A stretch of DNA of 64,000 nucleotides from Mycobacterium heckeshornense. Its GTDB lineage: Bacteria; Actinomycetota; Actinomycetes; Mycobacteriales; Mycobacteriaceae. Of the stretch, positions 57,754-64,000 are shown one piece after another. How positions within the stretch are numbered: the first letter of the stretch is position 1; every line of letters starts with the position of its first letter. The stretch is from NCBI RefSeq assembly GCF_016592155.1, contig NZ_AP024237.1:3720001-3784000 (forward strand), in the 5' to 3' direction. The notes below the pieces were generated by a model that ran no database searches, was not told the origin of the DNA, and was given only the letters and a program-made list of their open reading frames with translations. A program made the position numbers and the translations under genes.

Positions 57754-58851
57754 ATGGACAGCCAACCGCCGTTCGTGCTGAGCGGGCCGAGCGGAGTGCT
57801 CATCGCCGACGGGATCGAACGCCGCTTCTCGGAGGTGTCGGCCGCACAGGCCGCACTGCACGCCGGCCACGCACCAATAATGCTGGGCGCGTTGCCATTT
57901 GACATCAGCCAGCCGGCCGCGTTGATAGTGCCCCGGGCGGTGCGGCACACCGAGATGCTGCCCGACTGGCCGAGCGGTCCGCTGCCGGCGGTACGCGTCG
58001 CCGCCGCCATCCCGTCCCCCGAGCAGCACCGCGTCCGCGTGCAGCAGGCGCGAAGCCGGATCACCGCACCGGACAGCACCCTGAGCAAGGTGGTGCTGGC
58101 GCGCGCGTTGCAACTGGCCGCCGACGCGCCGCTGGATGCCCGGGCGATCCTGCGCCGGCTGGTCGCTGCCGACCCGGCCACCTTCGGCTACCTGGTGGAC
58201 CTGACACCGGCCGGCGGTCGATATTCGGGTGCGACGATCGTGGGTGCCAGCCCGGAATTGCTGGTCGCCCGTGACGGCGAGCGGATAACCTGCTGCCCGT
58301 TCGCGGGATCCGCACCGCGGGCCGCCGATCCCCGGCTGGATGAAGCAGTCGGCACCGCGTTAGCCAACTCGGCCAAGAACCGTCACGAACACCAGCTGGT
58401 GGTCGAGGCCATGCGCGCCGCGCTGCACCCGTTGTGCGACGACCTGACAATCGCGCAGTCCCCTCAGCTTCGGCGCACCCCGACGGTATGGCATCTGAGT
58501 ACCCCGATCAGTGGACGGTTGCGCGATAGATCAACCACCGCAATAGATTTGGCGTTGGCATTGCATCCCACGCCTGCGGTCGGCGGGGTGCCGACCACGC
58601 AGGCATGCGAGCTGATCACGGCGCTGGAGGGAGACCGCGGTTTCTATGCCGGCGCCGTGGGCTGGTGTGACGCCCGCGGCGACGGGCGCTGGGTAGTGTC
58701 GATTCGCGGCGCGCAGCTGTCCGCCGATCGGCGCAGCGCCCTCGCCCACGCCGGCGGAGGCATCGTCGCCGAATCCGACCCCGACGACGAAGTCGACGAA
58801 ACCACAACGAAATTCGCGACTATATTGGCCGCGCTGGGCGTCCAGCATTGA
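57754..58851 (+). CDS. entC: Isochorismate synthase EntC-like
   Basis: A 365-residue chorismate-binding enzyme. LSKVVLARALQL near residue 112, ASPELLVARDGERITCCPFAGSAPR near 165-189, HEHQLVVEAM near 210 and the C-terminal AGAVGWCDARGDGRWVVSIR carry the magnesium and chorismate-binding residues. The product converts chorismate to isochorismate for siderophore or menaquinone synthesis. It corresponds to Rv3215. Rv3216 is missing after it. Confidence 0.9.
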   Translation: MDSQPPFVLSGPSGVLIADGIERRFSEVSAAQAALHAGHAPIMLGALPFDISQPAALIVPRAVRHTEMLPDWPSGPLPAVRVAAAIPSPEQHRVRVQQARSRITAPDSTLSKVVLARALQLAADAPLDARAILRRLVAADPATFGYLVDLTPAGGRYSGATIVGASPELLVARDGERITCCPFAGSAPRAADPRLDEAVGTALANSAKNRHEHQLVVEAMRAALHPLCDDLTIAQSPQLRRTPTVWHLSTPISGRLRDRSTTAIDLALALHPTPAVGGVPTTQACELITALEGDRGFYAGAVGWCDARGDGRWVVSIRGAQLSADRRSALAHAGGGIVAESDPDDEVDETTTKFATILAALGVQH

Positions 58852-58912
58852 CCCGCCGACCCGGCAGCAGACGACACCGCCGCCACGATCCCGCGCCCAT
58901 CGATACCCTCCG

Positions 58913-59341
58913 CTACCGCGCGCCAGGCCCGGAGTCCGCGGTGTCGGCCAAACCACGCCGACTGCCGCTGGCCCACCGCAGCGCGGCAGGGCTGAACAAC
59001 AACACCAACGCCGTCACCGCGATGACCGCGACCGGGATGCCGAACAGTGGCCGGTGCGAGCCCACCCCGACATACCAGGCAACCGGCAGGAGCAACAGCT
59101 GAATGAACACCGTGAAGCCGCGGCCCCAACGCTTGCCGCGCAGCAGCGCCCATCCTGCGGCCAGTACGCCACCACCAAGGAGAAGGAACCACGCCGCGGT
59201 GCCAACACCGTTGACGACGTGCTGGTCTGCTCCGGCGAGGGCCCGCACCACCAAAACCGCAGCCACGGCCACGCCCGCGGCGCCTTGTAGGGCGGCGATC
59301 AGGCCCGCGCCACGCACGGGGCGCGGGGTGCGTGGTGTCAC
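58913..59341 (-). CDS. Multi-pass membrane protein (Rv3217c type)
   Basis: A 142-residue protein with four membrane segments (about residues 11-35, 45-65, 72-92 and 100-118) and a hydrophilic tail. No motif is recognised. By position and shape it matches Rv3217c. It converges on entC with about 60 nt between, without an evident terminator. Confidence 0.8.
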   Translation of the reverse strand: MTPRTPRPVRGAGLIAALQGAAGVAVAAVLVVRALAGADQHVVNGVGTAAWFLLLGGGVLAAGWALLRGKRWGRGFTVFIQLLLLPVAWYVGVGSHRPLFGIPVAVIAVTALVLLFSPAALRWASGSRRGLADTADSGPGAR

Positions 59342-59376
59342 AGCGTCAGCGTAGCCAGCCAGTAGGCTGACTCCCC

Positions 59377-60354
59377 ATGCGCGCGGTGCTGATAGTCAAT
59401 CCGACGGCCACCTCGACCACCCCTGCGGGGCGTGACTTACTGGCGCACGCGCTGCGGAGCCGTCTTCAGTTGACCATCGAGCACACCACTCACCGCGGTC
59501 ATGGCGGCGAGCTCGCGCAGGCCGCCGCCGAAGCCGGGGTCGATGTGGTGGTGGTGCACGGTGGTGACGGAACGGTGAGCAACGTGGTCAACGGCTTGCT
59601 CGGCCGCCCGGGCCGGTTGCCGACCGGCCACGTCCCGGCGCTGGCGGTGGTTCCGGGCGGGTCGGCGAACGTGGCGGCCCGGTCACTGGGAATTTCACCG
59701 GACCCGATCACTGCCACCAACCAGCTCATCGGGCTCCTCGACGAGTATGAACACCAGCAAAGCTGGCGCCGGATCGGGGTAATCGACTGCGGCGAGCGGT
59801 GGGCCGTGCTCAACGCCGGGATGGGCGTCGACGCCGAGGTGGTGGCCGCGGTGGAGGCCCAACGCGAAAAGGGGGTCAAGGTCACACCGCTGCGGTATTG
59901 GCGCGTGGCGGTGCCGACCACGATCGCTTACGCGCGGCGTGAGCCGACCCTGACGCTGCGGTTACCCGGCCGTGACCCCATTTCCGGCGTGCACTTCGTC
60001 TGGGTCACCAACACCAATCCGTGGACCTATAGCAACAACCGCCCGCTGTGGACCAACCCGGGCTGCACCTTCGAATCCGGCCTCGGGGTTTTCGGCCTCA
60101 CCAGCATGAAGGTGATCCCCACGCTACGACTCCTGCGTCAGATGCTGTCGAAACAACCGAAGTTGCAGGCCAAACAGCTCATCCGCGACGACGACGCCCC
60201 ATGCCTGGAGGTCACCTGCACCGGCGCCCCGATCGCCAGCCAGTTCGACGGGGACTACCTCGGGTTGCGGGAGCACATGACATTCCGTTCCGTCCCCGAC
60301 GCGCTGGCGGTTGTCGCCCCACCCGCCAAAATCCACTCTGAGCTGCGGAAATAA
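59377..60354 (+). CDS. Diacylglycerol/sphingosine kinase-like protein (Rv3218 type)
   Basis: A 325-residue lipid kinase of the DAGK catalytic family. LIVNPTAT lies at residues 5-12, the nucleotide-binding GGDGTVSNVVNGL near 64-76, PGGSANVAARSLG near 96-108 and AQREKGVKVTPLRYW near 165. The C-terminal beta-sandwich is present (FDGDYLGLREHMTF). It probably phosphorylates a lipid hydroxyl group; the substrate is unknown. It corresponds to Rv3218. It is upstream of whiB1 on the same strand. Confidence 0.85.
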   Translation: MRAVLIVNPTATSTTPAGRDLLAHALRSRLQLTIEHTTHRGHGGELAQAAAEAGVDVVVVHGGDGTVSNVVNGLLGRPGRLPTGHVPALAVVPGGSANVAARSLGISPDPITATNQLIGLLDEYEHQQSWRRIGVIDCGERWAVLNAGMGVDAEVVAAVEAQREKGVKVTPLRYWRVAVPTTIAYARREPTLTLRLPGRDPISGVHFVWVTNTNPWTYSNNRPLWTNPGCTFESGLGVFGLTSMKVIPTLRLLRQMLSKQPKLQAKQLIRDDDAPCLEVTCTGAPIASQFDGDYLGLREHMTFRSVPDALAVVAPPAKIHSELRK

Positions 60355-60432
60355 GCTGGCGGACGGACGGAAGGCGCAAATGCGGCGGTAGTGTAGTACA
60401 AATGGGTGTGACTTGGGCTAGCAGATCGCCAA

Positions 60433-60448
60433 AGTGAGATTGCCCACG
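60433..60448 (+). promoter_or_regulatory. CRP-binding site upstream of whiB1
   Basis: AGTGAGATTGCCCACG fits the mycobacterial CRP (Rv3676) site, GTGAG and CCCAC being near-symmetric halves. It lies 16 bp upstream of a TTGACA (60464-60469) that is likely the whiB1 -35. A CRP site of this form is known to regulate whiB1 in M. tuberculosis. An additional TGTGA half-site occurs at 60407-60411. Confidence 0.7.
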
Positions 60449-60557
60449 TGCTGACGTGCACTATTGACATCTGTTGAGCCTATGAAACGATCAAACGATC
60501 GCGTGCAACGGTACGGAAACATTCTTGTGCCCGCGTTAACAGCCGAAGAAAAACACC

Positions 60558-60577
60558 TGTGCGCAGTGCTGCGCACA
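60558..60577 (+). promoter_or_regulatory. Perfect palindrome in the whiB1 5' leader
   Basis: TGTGCGCAGTGCTGCGCACA has 9-bp perfect arms and a 2-nt centre. It ends 4 nt before the GAGGAG ribosome site (60582-60587). As RNA it would form a stable hairpin next to the ribosome site; as DNA it could be a second operator. Confidence 0.6.
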
Positions 60578-60596
60578 TAGTGAGGAGTAACAACGT

Positions 60597-60851
60597 ATGG
60601 ATTGGCGCCACAAGGCGGTCTGTCGCGACGAGGATCCGGAGCTGTTCTTTCCGGTGGGGAACAGCGGACCGGCACTCGCGCAGATCGCTGACGCGAAACT
60701 GGTCTGTAACCGGTGCCCGGTGACCACAGAGTGCCTCACCTGGGCGCTGGAAACCGGCCAGGACTCTGGCGTGTGGGGCGGAATGAGTGAAGACGAGCGG
60801 CGCGCACTCAAGCGCCGCAACGCCCGGACGAAAGCACGCACCGGAGTCTGA
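60597..60851 (+). CDS. whiB1: WhiB1 iron-sulfur regulator
   Basis: An 84-residue WhiB protein, almost identical to H37Rv WhiB1: four Cys (AVCRDED, LVCNRCPVTTEC), the GVWGGM turn and a basic RRNARTKARTGV tail. Its 4Fe-4S cluster reacts with nitric oxide and the protein contacts SigA; it is essential in M. tuberculosis. GAGGAG precedes the ATG. CRP-type and hairpin signals lie upstream and a hairpin follows the stop codon. Confidence 0.96.
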   Translation: MDWRHKAVCRDEDPELFFPVGNSGPALAQIADAKLVCNRCPVTTECLTWALETGQDSGVWGGMSEDERRALKRRNARTKARTGV

Positions 60852-60862
60852 GGGAGTTTCCG

Positions 60863-60899
60863 GTATTGCGGCCTCGACGTTTTGTCGGGGCCGCAATAC
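60863..60899. terminator. Hairpin between convergent whiB1 and pdtaS
   Basis: GTATTGCGGCC at 60863-60873 pairs perfectly with GGCCGCAATAC at 60889-60899, extended inside by CGAC/GTCG around a GTTTT loop. There is no clear T run on either side, but the position 11 nt after whiB1 and 11 nt after pdtaS suits a shared bidirectional terminator. Confidence 0.65.
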
Positions 60900-60910
60900 T
60901 GCGTGCGGAT

Positions 60911-62410
60911 TTACTGCGCAGGCCGGGCGCGCCGACCGACCGGAACCCGCAAGACCACCTCGGTGCCGCCGGATGCCGCGGCCTGCATGTGCAGTGAGCC
61001 GTCGAGCTCCGCCGACACCAGCGTCCGCACAATCTGCAGGCCCAGCCGATCCGACGCCTCCGGGGTGAACCCATCCGGCAGGCCCCGGCCGTTGTCGTGG
61101 ACCACCACGTCCAGCCAGCGCGCCGAACGTTCGGCATGGATCGTCACACATCCCTGAGCGGCCTCGGGATCGAAGGCGTGCTCGATCGCGTTTTGCACCA
61201 GTTCGGTGATGACCATGATCAGCGCGGTGGCACGATCAGAATCCAGCACCCCCAGTGTGCCCACCCGGTTGACCCGGATCGGGATGTCGACGCTGGCAAC
61301 ATCGTTGATGATGGGCAGTATCCGGTCGATCACCTCGTCGAGGTTGACCTGCTCGTCGACCGACATCGACAGCGCGTCGTGCACCAGCGCGATCGACGAG
61401 ACCCGCCGCACCGACTCGAGCAGCGCTTCGCGGCCCTCCGGGTTGGTGGTGCGGCGTGCCTGCAGCCGCAGCAGTGCGGCCACGGTTTGCAGGTTGTTCT
61501 TGACCCGGTGGTGGATCTCGCGGATCGTGGCGTCCTTGGACATCAGCGCGCGGTCGCGGCGCTTGACCTCGGTGACGTCGCGGATCAGCACCACGGCGCC
61601 GGCGGCCGAGCCGTGCACCACCAGCGGCAGGGTCCGCAGCAGCACAGTGGCGCCGCCGGCGTCGACCTCAATCCGCATGCTCGCACCGCCGGCCAACGAA
61701 TCACGCACATGCTCGGCCAATTCGTGCGCCTCGAACGGATCGGAAATCAGGGGGCGGGTGATCTCGATGAGGTTGTGGCCCTCCAACTCTGACGTCAACC
61801 CCATCCGGTGGTAGGCCGACAACGCGTTGGGGCTGGCATAGGAGACGACGCCGTCGTTGTCGAGACGGATGAAGCCGTCACCGGCTCGCGGGCTCGAGCG
61901 CGCCATCGCGACGTCGCCCACGTTGGGAAATGTGCCCTCCGACAGCATGTGGACGAGATGAGCGGCGCAGTCTAAGTACGCGGTTTCCAGCGGGCTGGAC
62001 TGGCGGTTGGCCGCCAGAGCTGTTTGGTGCGTGAGCACCGCCACCACTTTCTCGCCGTACCGCACCGGCACAGCTTCAATGTTTAAGCCCCGCTGCTGCC
62101 ACGAAAAATGTTGTCCCGCATCGCGTTCCCGTCCGATGGTGCCGGACGTGAACGCCGCGGCAACCAACGGCAACTGGTCGGCGGAAACCACCGTGCCTAC
62201 CGCGTCGGCCAGCAAGACCGTCGGTGCGGTGTTGGGCCGACATTGCGCGACGCACACCAGCGCGCCGTCATCACGACGCACCCACATCAAGTAGTCGGCA
62301 AACGACAGGTCGGCCAGCAGCTGCCACTCGCCCACTACCGCGTGCAGGTGGTCGACAGCGCTGCCCGGCAGGACGGTGTGTTCGGCAAGCAGGTCACCGA
62401 GAGTCGACAT
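60911..62410 (-). CDS. pdtaS: PdtaS sensor histidine kinase
   Basis: A 499-residue cytosolic kinase: an N-terminal GAF-like domain, a PAS domain near residues 165-290, a HisKA_2 dimerisation motif (REIHHRVKNNLQTVAALLRL near 304-323, His phosphorylation site in HHRVKNNL) and a HATPase domain (ELVQNAIEHAF, VVHDNGRGLP). PdtaS phosphorylates the ANTAR-type response regulator PdtaR, which is not in this window. It corresponds to Rv3220c. It belongs upstream of no other minus-strand gene except whiB1 convergently. Confidence 0.93.
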   Translation of the reverse strand: MSTLGDLLAEHTVLPGSAVDHLHAVVGEWQLLADLSFADYLMWVRRDDGALVCVAQCRPNTAPTVLLADAVGTVVSADQLPLVAAAFTSGTIGRERDAGQHFSWQQRGLNIEAVPVRYGEKVVAVLTHQTALAANRQSSPLETAYLDCAAHLVHMLSEGTFPNVGDVAMARSSPRAGDGFIRLDNDGVVSYASPNALSAYHRMGLTSELEGHNLIEITRPLISDPFEAHELAEHVRDSLAGGASMRIEVDAGGATVLLRTLPLVVHGSAAGAVVLIRDVTEVKRRDRALMSKDATIREIHHRVKNNLQTVAALLRLQARRTTNPEGREALLESVRRVSSIALVHDALSMSVDEQVNLDEVIDRILPIINDVASVDIPIRVNRVGTLGVLDSDRATALIMVITELVQNAIEHAFDPEAAQGCVTIHAERSARWLDVVVHDNGRGLPDGFTPEASDRLGLQIVRTLVSAELDGSLHMQAAASGGTEVVLRVPVGRRARPAQ

Positions 62411-62447
62411 CGATAATTCCCGGCACCAAGTACGGCGGCGTCAACGC

Positions 62448-62663
62448 TTAACTGATCACCGCGATGAGGTCTCCGGCCTGGATGACGTCGCCCACCGCCA
62501 CGCTGACTTTGCTGACCGTGCCGGCCACTTCGGCCAGGACCGGAATCTCCATCTTCATCGACTCCAGCAGTACCAGAGTGTCCCCCTCGCCGATTCGATC
62601 GCCCTCGTTGACCATGACTTCCAGCACGCTGGCGACGATCTCCGCTCGGACGTCCTCGGCCAT
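62448..62663 (-). CDS. TB7.3: Biotinylated protein TB7.3
   Basis: A 71-residue biotinyl-lipoyl domain with the biotin-accepting Lys in ESMKMEIPV near residue 36 (MKM). Such free-standing biotin carrier proteins serve acyl-CoA carboxylases. It corresponds to Rv3221c. The second of two adjacent ATGs (62663) gives the known length. It lies 37 nt upstream of pdtaS and may be co-transcribed with it. Confidence 0.92.
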   Translation of the reverse strand: MAEDVRAEIVASVLEVMVNEGDRIGEGDTLVLLESMKMEIPVLAEVAGTVSKVSVAVGDVIQAGDLIAVIS

Positions 62664-62927
62664 CATCACCCCGTTTCGCCACTTAGCCGACGGTTTGCGC
62701 AATCTTGCCGCTCCATCGAACCACACTCGGTCGCGGTTGGAGCGCTGAGTGGGCCGCGCGCCGACGGCACCGCCAGGGGTAAGCAATTCCGAAGGTTAAT
62801 AAGCAAATCTATAGAGTTCGATCCGTGATCGTGTCGTGTTCCAACTGTGATTCTTGAGCAGAATCGTTACCAAAGTGATTTCTGTGTCCGAAGCACATTC
62901 CGTGCCTGAGGAGTGAGGAGTTTCCGG

Positions 62928-63449
62928 ATGTCCCTGAACACGTCTACGAACCCGCGGACCCGGGCGGGCCGCGTCGCGGCCGGGGCAGGCCTGGTGCTGG
63001 CCACTGCCGGGGTGATCGCGTTCGGCAGTGGGGTCGCCGCCGCCTCTCCCCCGCCTATGCTCGTCGACGACCCGGCTCCCGCTCCCGCGCCCGACCCAAC
63101 CGCTGCGGTCAACGCCGCCAACGCGATCTTCGGGGTCCTCAATTCTTTGTTGAATTCGGTGCTGCCCGGCGCCGGTTCGCTGGTGCCCGAAACCTCCCCG
63201 CCAGCCCCCTGTCGCCAGGCGTCGGCACCTCCCCGCCAGCCCCCTGTCGCCAGGCACCGGCACCTACCCCAGCCCCCTGTCGCCGGGCGTCGGCACCTAC
63301 CCCGGCATGCCGTCGCCGGGCGTCGGCACCTACCCCGGCCCGCTATCCCCGGCGCAGGCCCCTACCGCGCCGCCACAAACCGGCCCGCTCTCCCCGGCGC
63401 AGACCAGCCCGGTGGTATAGCCCGGCTACGACCGGGACCGACGCCGTGA
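62928..63449 (+). CDS. Secreted Pro-rich protein with frame-breaking C-terminal repeats
   Basis: The 173-codon frame starts with ATG at 62928 behind GAGGAG (62911-62920 region) and encodes a signal peptide (AGAGLVLATAGVIAFGSGVAAA, cleavage near residue 37 before SPPP), an Ala/Pro linker and AIFGVLNSLLNSVLPGAGSLVPE. After 63191 tandem repeats follow; in this frame they encode Arg/His-rich sequence, but from about 63260 the next frame reads SPLSPGVGTYPGMPSPGVGT and stops at TAG 63418. The real C-terminus is probably that Pro/Gly/Thr repeat, as expected in a surface protein. The region between TB7.3 and this start (62664-62927) shows no gene. Confidence 0.6.
   Translation: MSLNTSTNPRTRAGRVAAGAGLVLATAGVIAFGSGVAAASPPPMLVDDPAPAPAPDPTAAVNAANAIFGVLNSLLNSVLPGAGSLVPETSPPAPCRQASAPPRQPPVARHRHLPQPPVAGRRHLPRHAVAGRRHLPRPAIPGAGPYRAATNRPALPGADQPGGIARLRPGPTP
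63191..63358 (+). repeat. Degenerate tandem repeat, units of 35, 35, 33, 33 and 32 bp
   Basis: Units start with ACCTCCCCGCC or CACCTACCCC and run through CCCCTGTCGCCrGGCGTCGG. Two 35-bp units (63191-63225, 63226-63260) are followed by two 33-bp units (63261-63293, 63294-63326) and a diverged 32-bp unit (63327-63358). The 33-bp units keep the reading frame; the 35-bp ones do not, and two of them shift it by one. Confidence 0.8.
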
Positions 63450-63489
63450 AAAACTAGGGCACAAGGCACACCCGCAAGGAGGTTCATCG

Positions 63490-63570
63490 ATGGCCAAACG
63501 TGGCCGCAAGAGGCGCGACCGCAAGCACAGCAAGGCCAATCACGGCAAGCGGCCCAACGCGGGCAGTTAG
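63490..63570 (+). CDS. Ribosomal protein bL37 (26 aa)
   Basis: A 26-codon gene MAKRGRKRRDRKHSKANHGK plus RPNAGS with a perfect AAGGAGG seven nt upstream. It matches the very small basic protein bL37 found in mycobacterial 50S subunits. More than half its residues are Lys, Arg or His. Its TAG stop overlaps the TAA stop of the convergent rshA gene by 2 nt. It is too short for most gene callers. Confidence 0.85.
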   Translation: MAKRGRKRRDRKHSKANHGKRPNAGS

Positions 63571-63854
63571 CCGCGGATGATCGTGGTCCGGCTGATCTCC
63601 AGGCGCAGTCGCTCGCGAAGATGCTCCGGAGCCTTTTCGCCTTTGCACTTCTTGGCGATCAGCGCTTTGATCCGCTCTTCGAGCCCGTAATGCCGTAGAC
63701 ATTCGGGGCAAACCTCGAGGTGCCGGCGCAGCTTCCTTTTCGCGTCCGGGGTGCATTCACCGTCAAGCAGGGTCCAAATCTCGGCAATCACTTGCCGGCA
63801 GTCGGCGTACATGTCCGGATCGCTGCCTCCGCCGGAGCAGGAGAAGTCGCTCAC
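63567..63854 (-). CDS. rshA: Anti-sigma factor RshA
   Basis: A 95-residue ZAS-family anti-sigma factor. The zinc/redox motif HLEVCPEC is at residues 45-52 (HxxxCxxC), preceded by [16 protein letters not shown] and followed by the [14 protein letters not shown] segment and a basic [15 protein letters not shown] end. It binds SigH in the reduced state and releases it on oxidative or heat stress. GTG start overlaps the sigH stop (GTGA), so the two are co-translated. Confidence 0.93.
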   Translation of the reverse strand: MSDFSCSGGGSDPDMYADCRQVIAEIWTLLDGECTPDAKRKLRRHLEVCPECLRHYGLEERIKALIAKKCKGEKAPEHLRERLRLEISRTTIIRG

Positions 63855-64000
63855 GACGACACCTCCTCAGCTGTCTGATCGCCGCGAATAAACCCGCGCT
63901 CCTTGGCCACGTTGGCCAGCAGCCCGCGCAGCTGACGCCTGCCGCGGTGCAGCCGCGACATCACCGTCCCGATCGGCGTATCCATGATCTCGGCGATCTC
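63851..64000 (-). CDS. sigH: ECF sigma factor SigH, 3' part only
   Basis: The last 49 codons of sigH are present; the gene continues past the right edge. The sequence covers the end of region 4.2 ([20 protein letters not shown]), followed by [17 protein letters not shown] and a VSS C-terminus. SigH directs the oxidative and heat stress response in mycobacteria, including thioredoxin genes. Its stop codon overlaps the rshA start. Confidence 0.92.
   Translation of the reverse strand, partial: EIAEIMDTPIGTVMSRLHRGRRQLRGLLANVAKERGFIRGDQTAEEVSS

Overview
The window is chromosomal DNA of a Mycobacterium, most likely a slow grower. It is GC-rich and gene-dense, with many ATGA/GTGA start-stop overlaps. 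From about 8.7 kb to the end, gene content and order follow M. tuberculosis H37Rv from Rv3162c to sigH (Rv3223c). An hsp18 gene of the M. leprae/M. avium type and a MIRU-type repeat also fit a slow-growing mycobacterium. Homologues are named from recognised sequence features and gene order; no database search was run.

Region 1 (1-8733) is an accessory catabolic cluster not in the M. tuberculosis order. It holds a partial AveC-like membrane gene with a 38-residue membrane protein, an amidohydrolase, a nitroreductase, a regulator with two TetR DNA-binding domains, an SDR, a mycothiol-dependent isomerase-like protein, two paralogous dihydrodipicolinate-reductase-like dehydrogenases and a luciferase-like monooxygenase. 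Two promoters share a 25-26 bp element and a divergent gap carries an 18-bp inverted repeat, so the cluster looks co-regulated.

Region 2 (8758-23697) holds the MoxR3/DUF58/DUF4129 operon (Rv3162c-Rv3166c type), a decayed SRPBCC gene beside a 14-bp tandem repeat, a DUF222/HNH gene, an SDR with TetR (Rv3167c type) divergent from Rv3168-Rv3169, a tandem 60-bp MIRU, an EthA-like monooxygenase, a quinone oxidoreductase, an amine oxidase and an alpha/beta hydrolase. The interval that in H37Rv holds Rv3172c-Rv3192 is reduced to about 0.9 kb here, with a small secreted protein and the initiator tRNA.

Region 3 (24.6-44.1 kb) carries UPF0182, PDZ-Lon protease, metalloprotease, a TOMM-cyclodehydratase-like protein, an ABC1 kinase, whiB7 with a complete attenuator leader, uvrD2, mycoredoxin, nudC, a K+ channel and adnB-adnA. 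AdnB is interrupted by two +1 errors in G6 runs; the Rv3205c homologue has two more of the same kind, so sequencing or assembly error is likelier than true loss.

Region 4 (44.1-46.1 kb) is a stress block between adnA and lipV: J-domain protein, hsp18, a divergent HspR/MerR-like regulator, a small acidic protein and a stand-alone ANTAR protein.

Region 5 (46.2-64 kb) runs lipV, ATL, Rv3205c, moeZ, Rv3207c, TetR, TB9.4, Rv3209, Rv3210c, rhlE, Rv3212, a ParA-like ATPase, gpm2, entC, Rv3217c, a lipid-kinase-like protein, whiB1, pdtaS, TB7.3, a proline-rich secreted protein with frame-breaking repeats, bL37, rshA and the 3' end of sigH. Rv3216 is absent between entC and Rv3217c.
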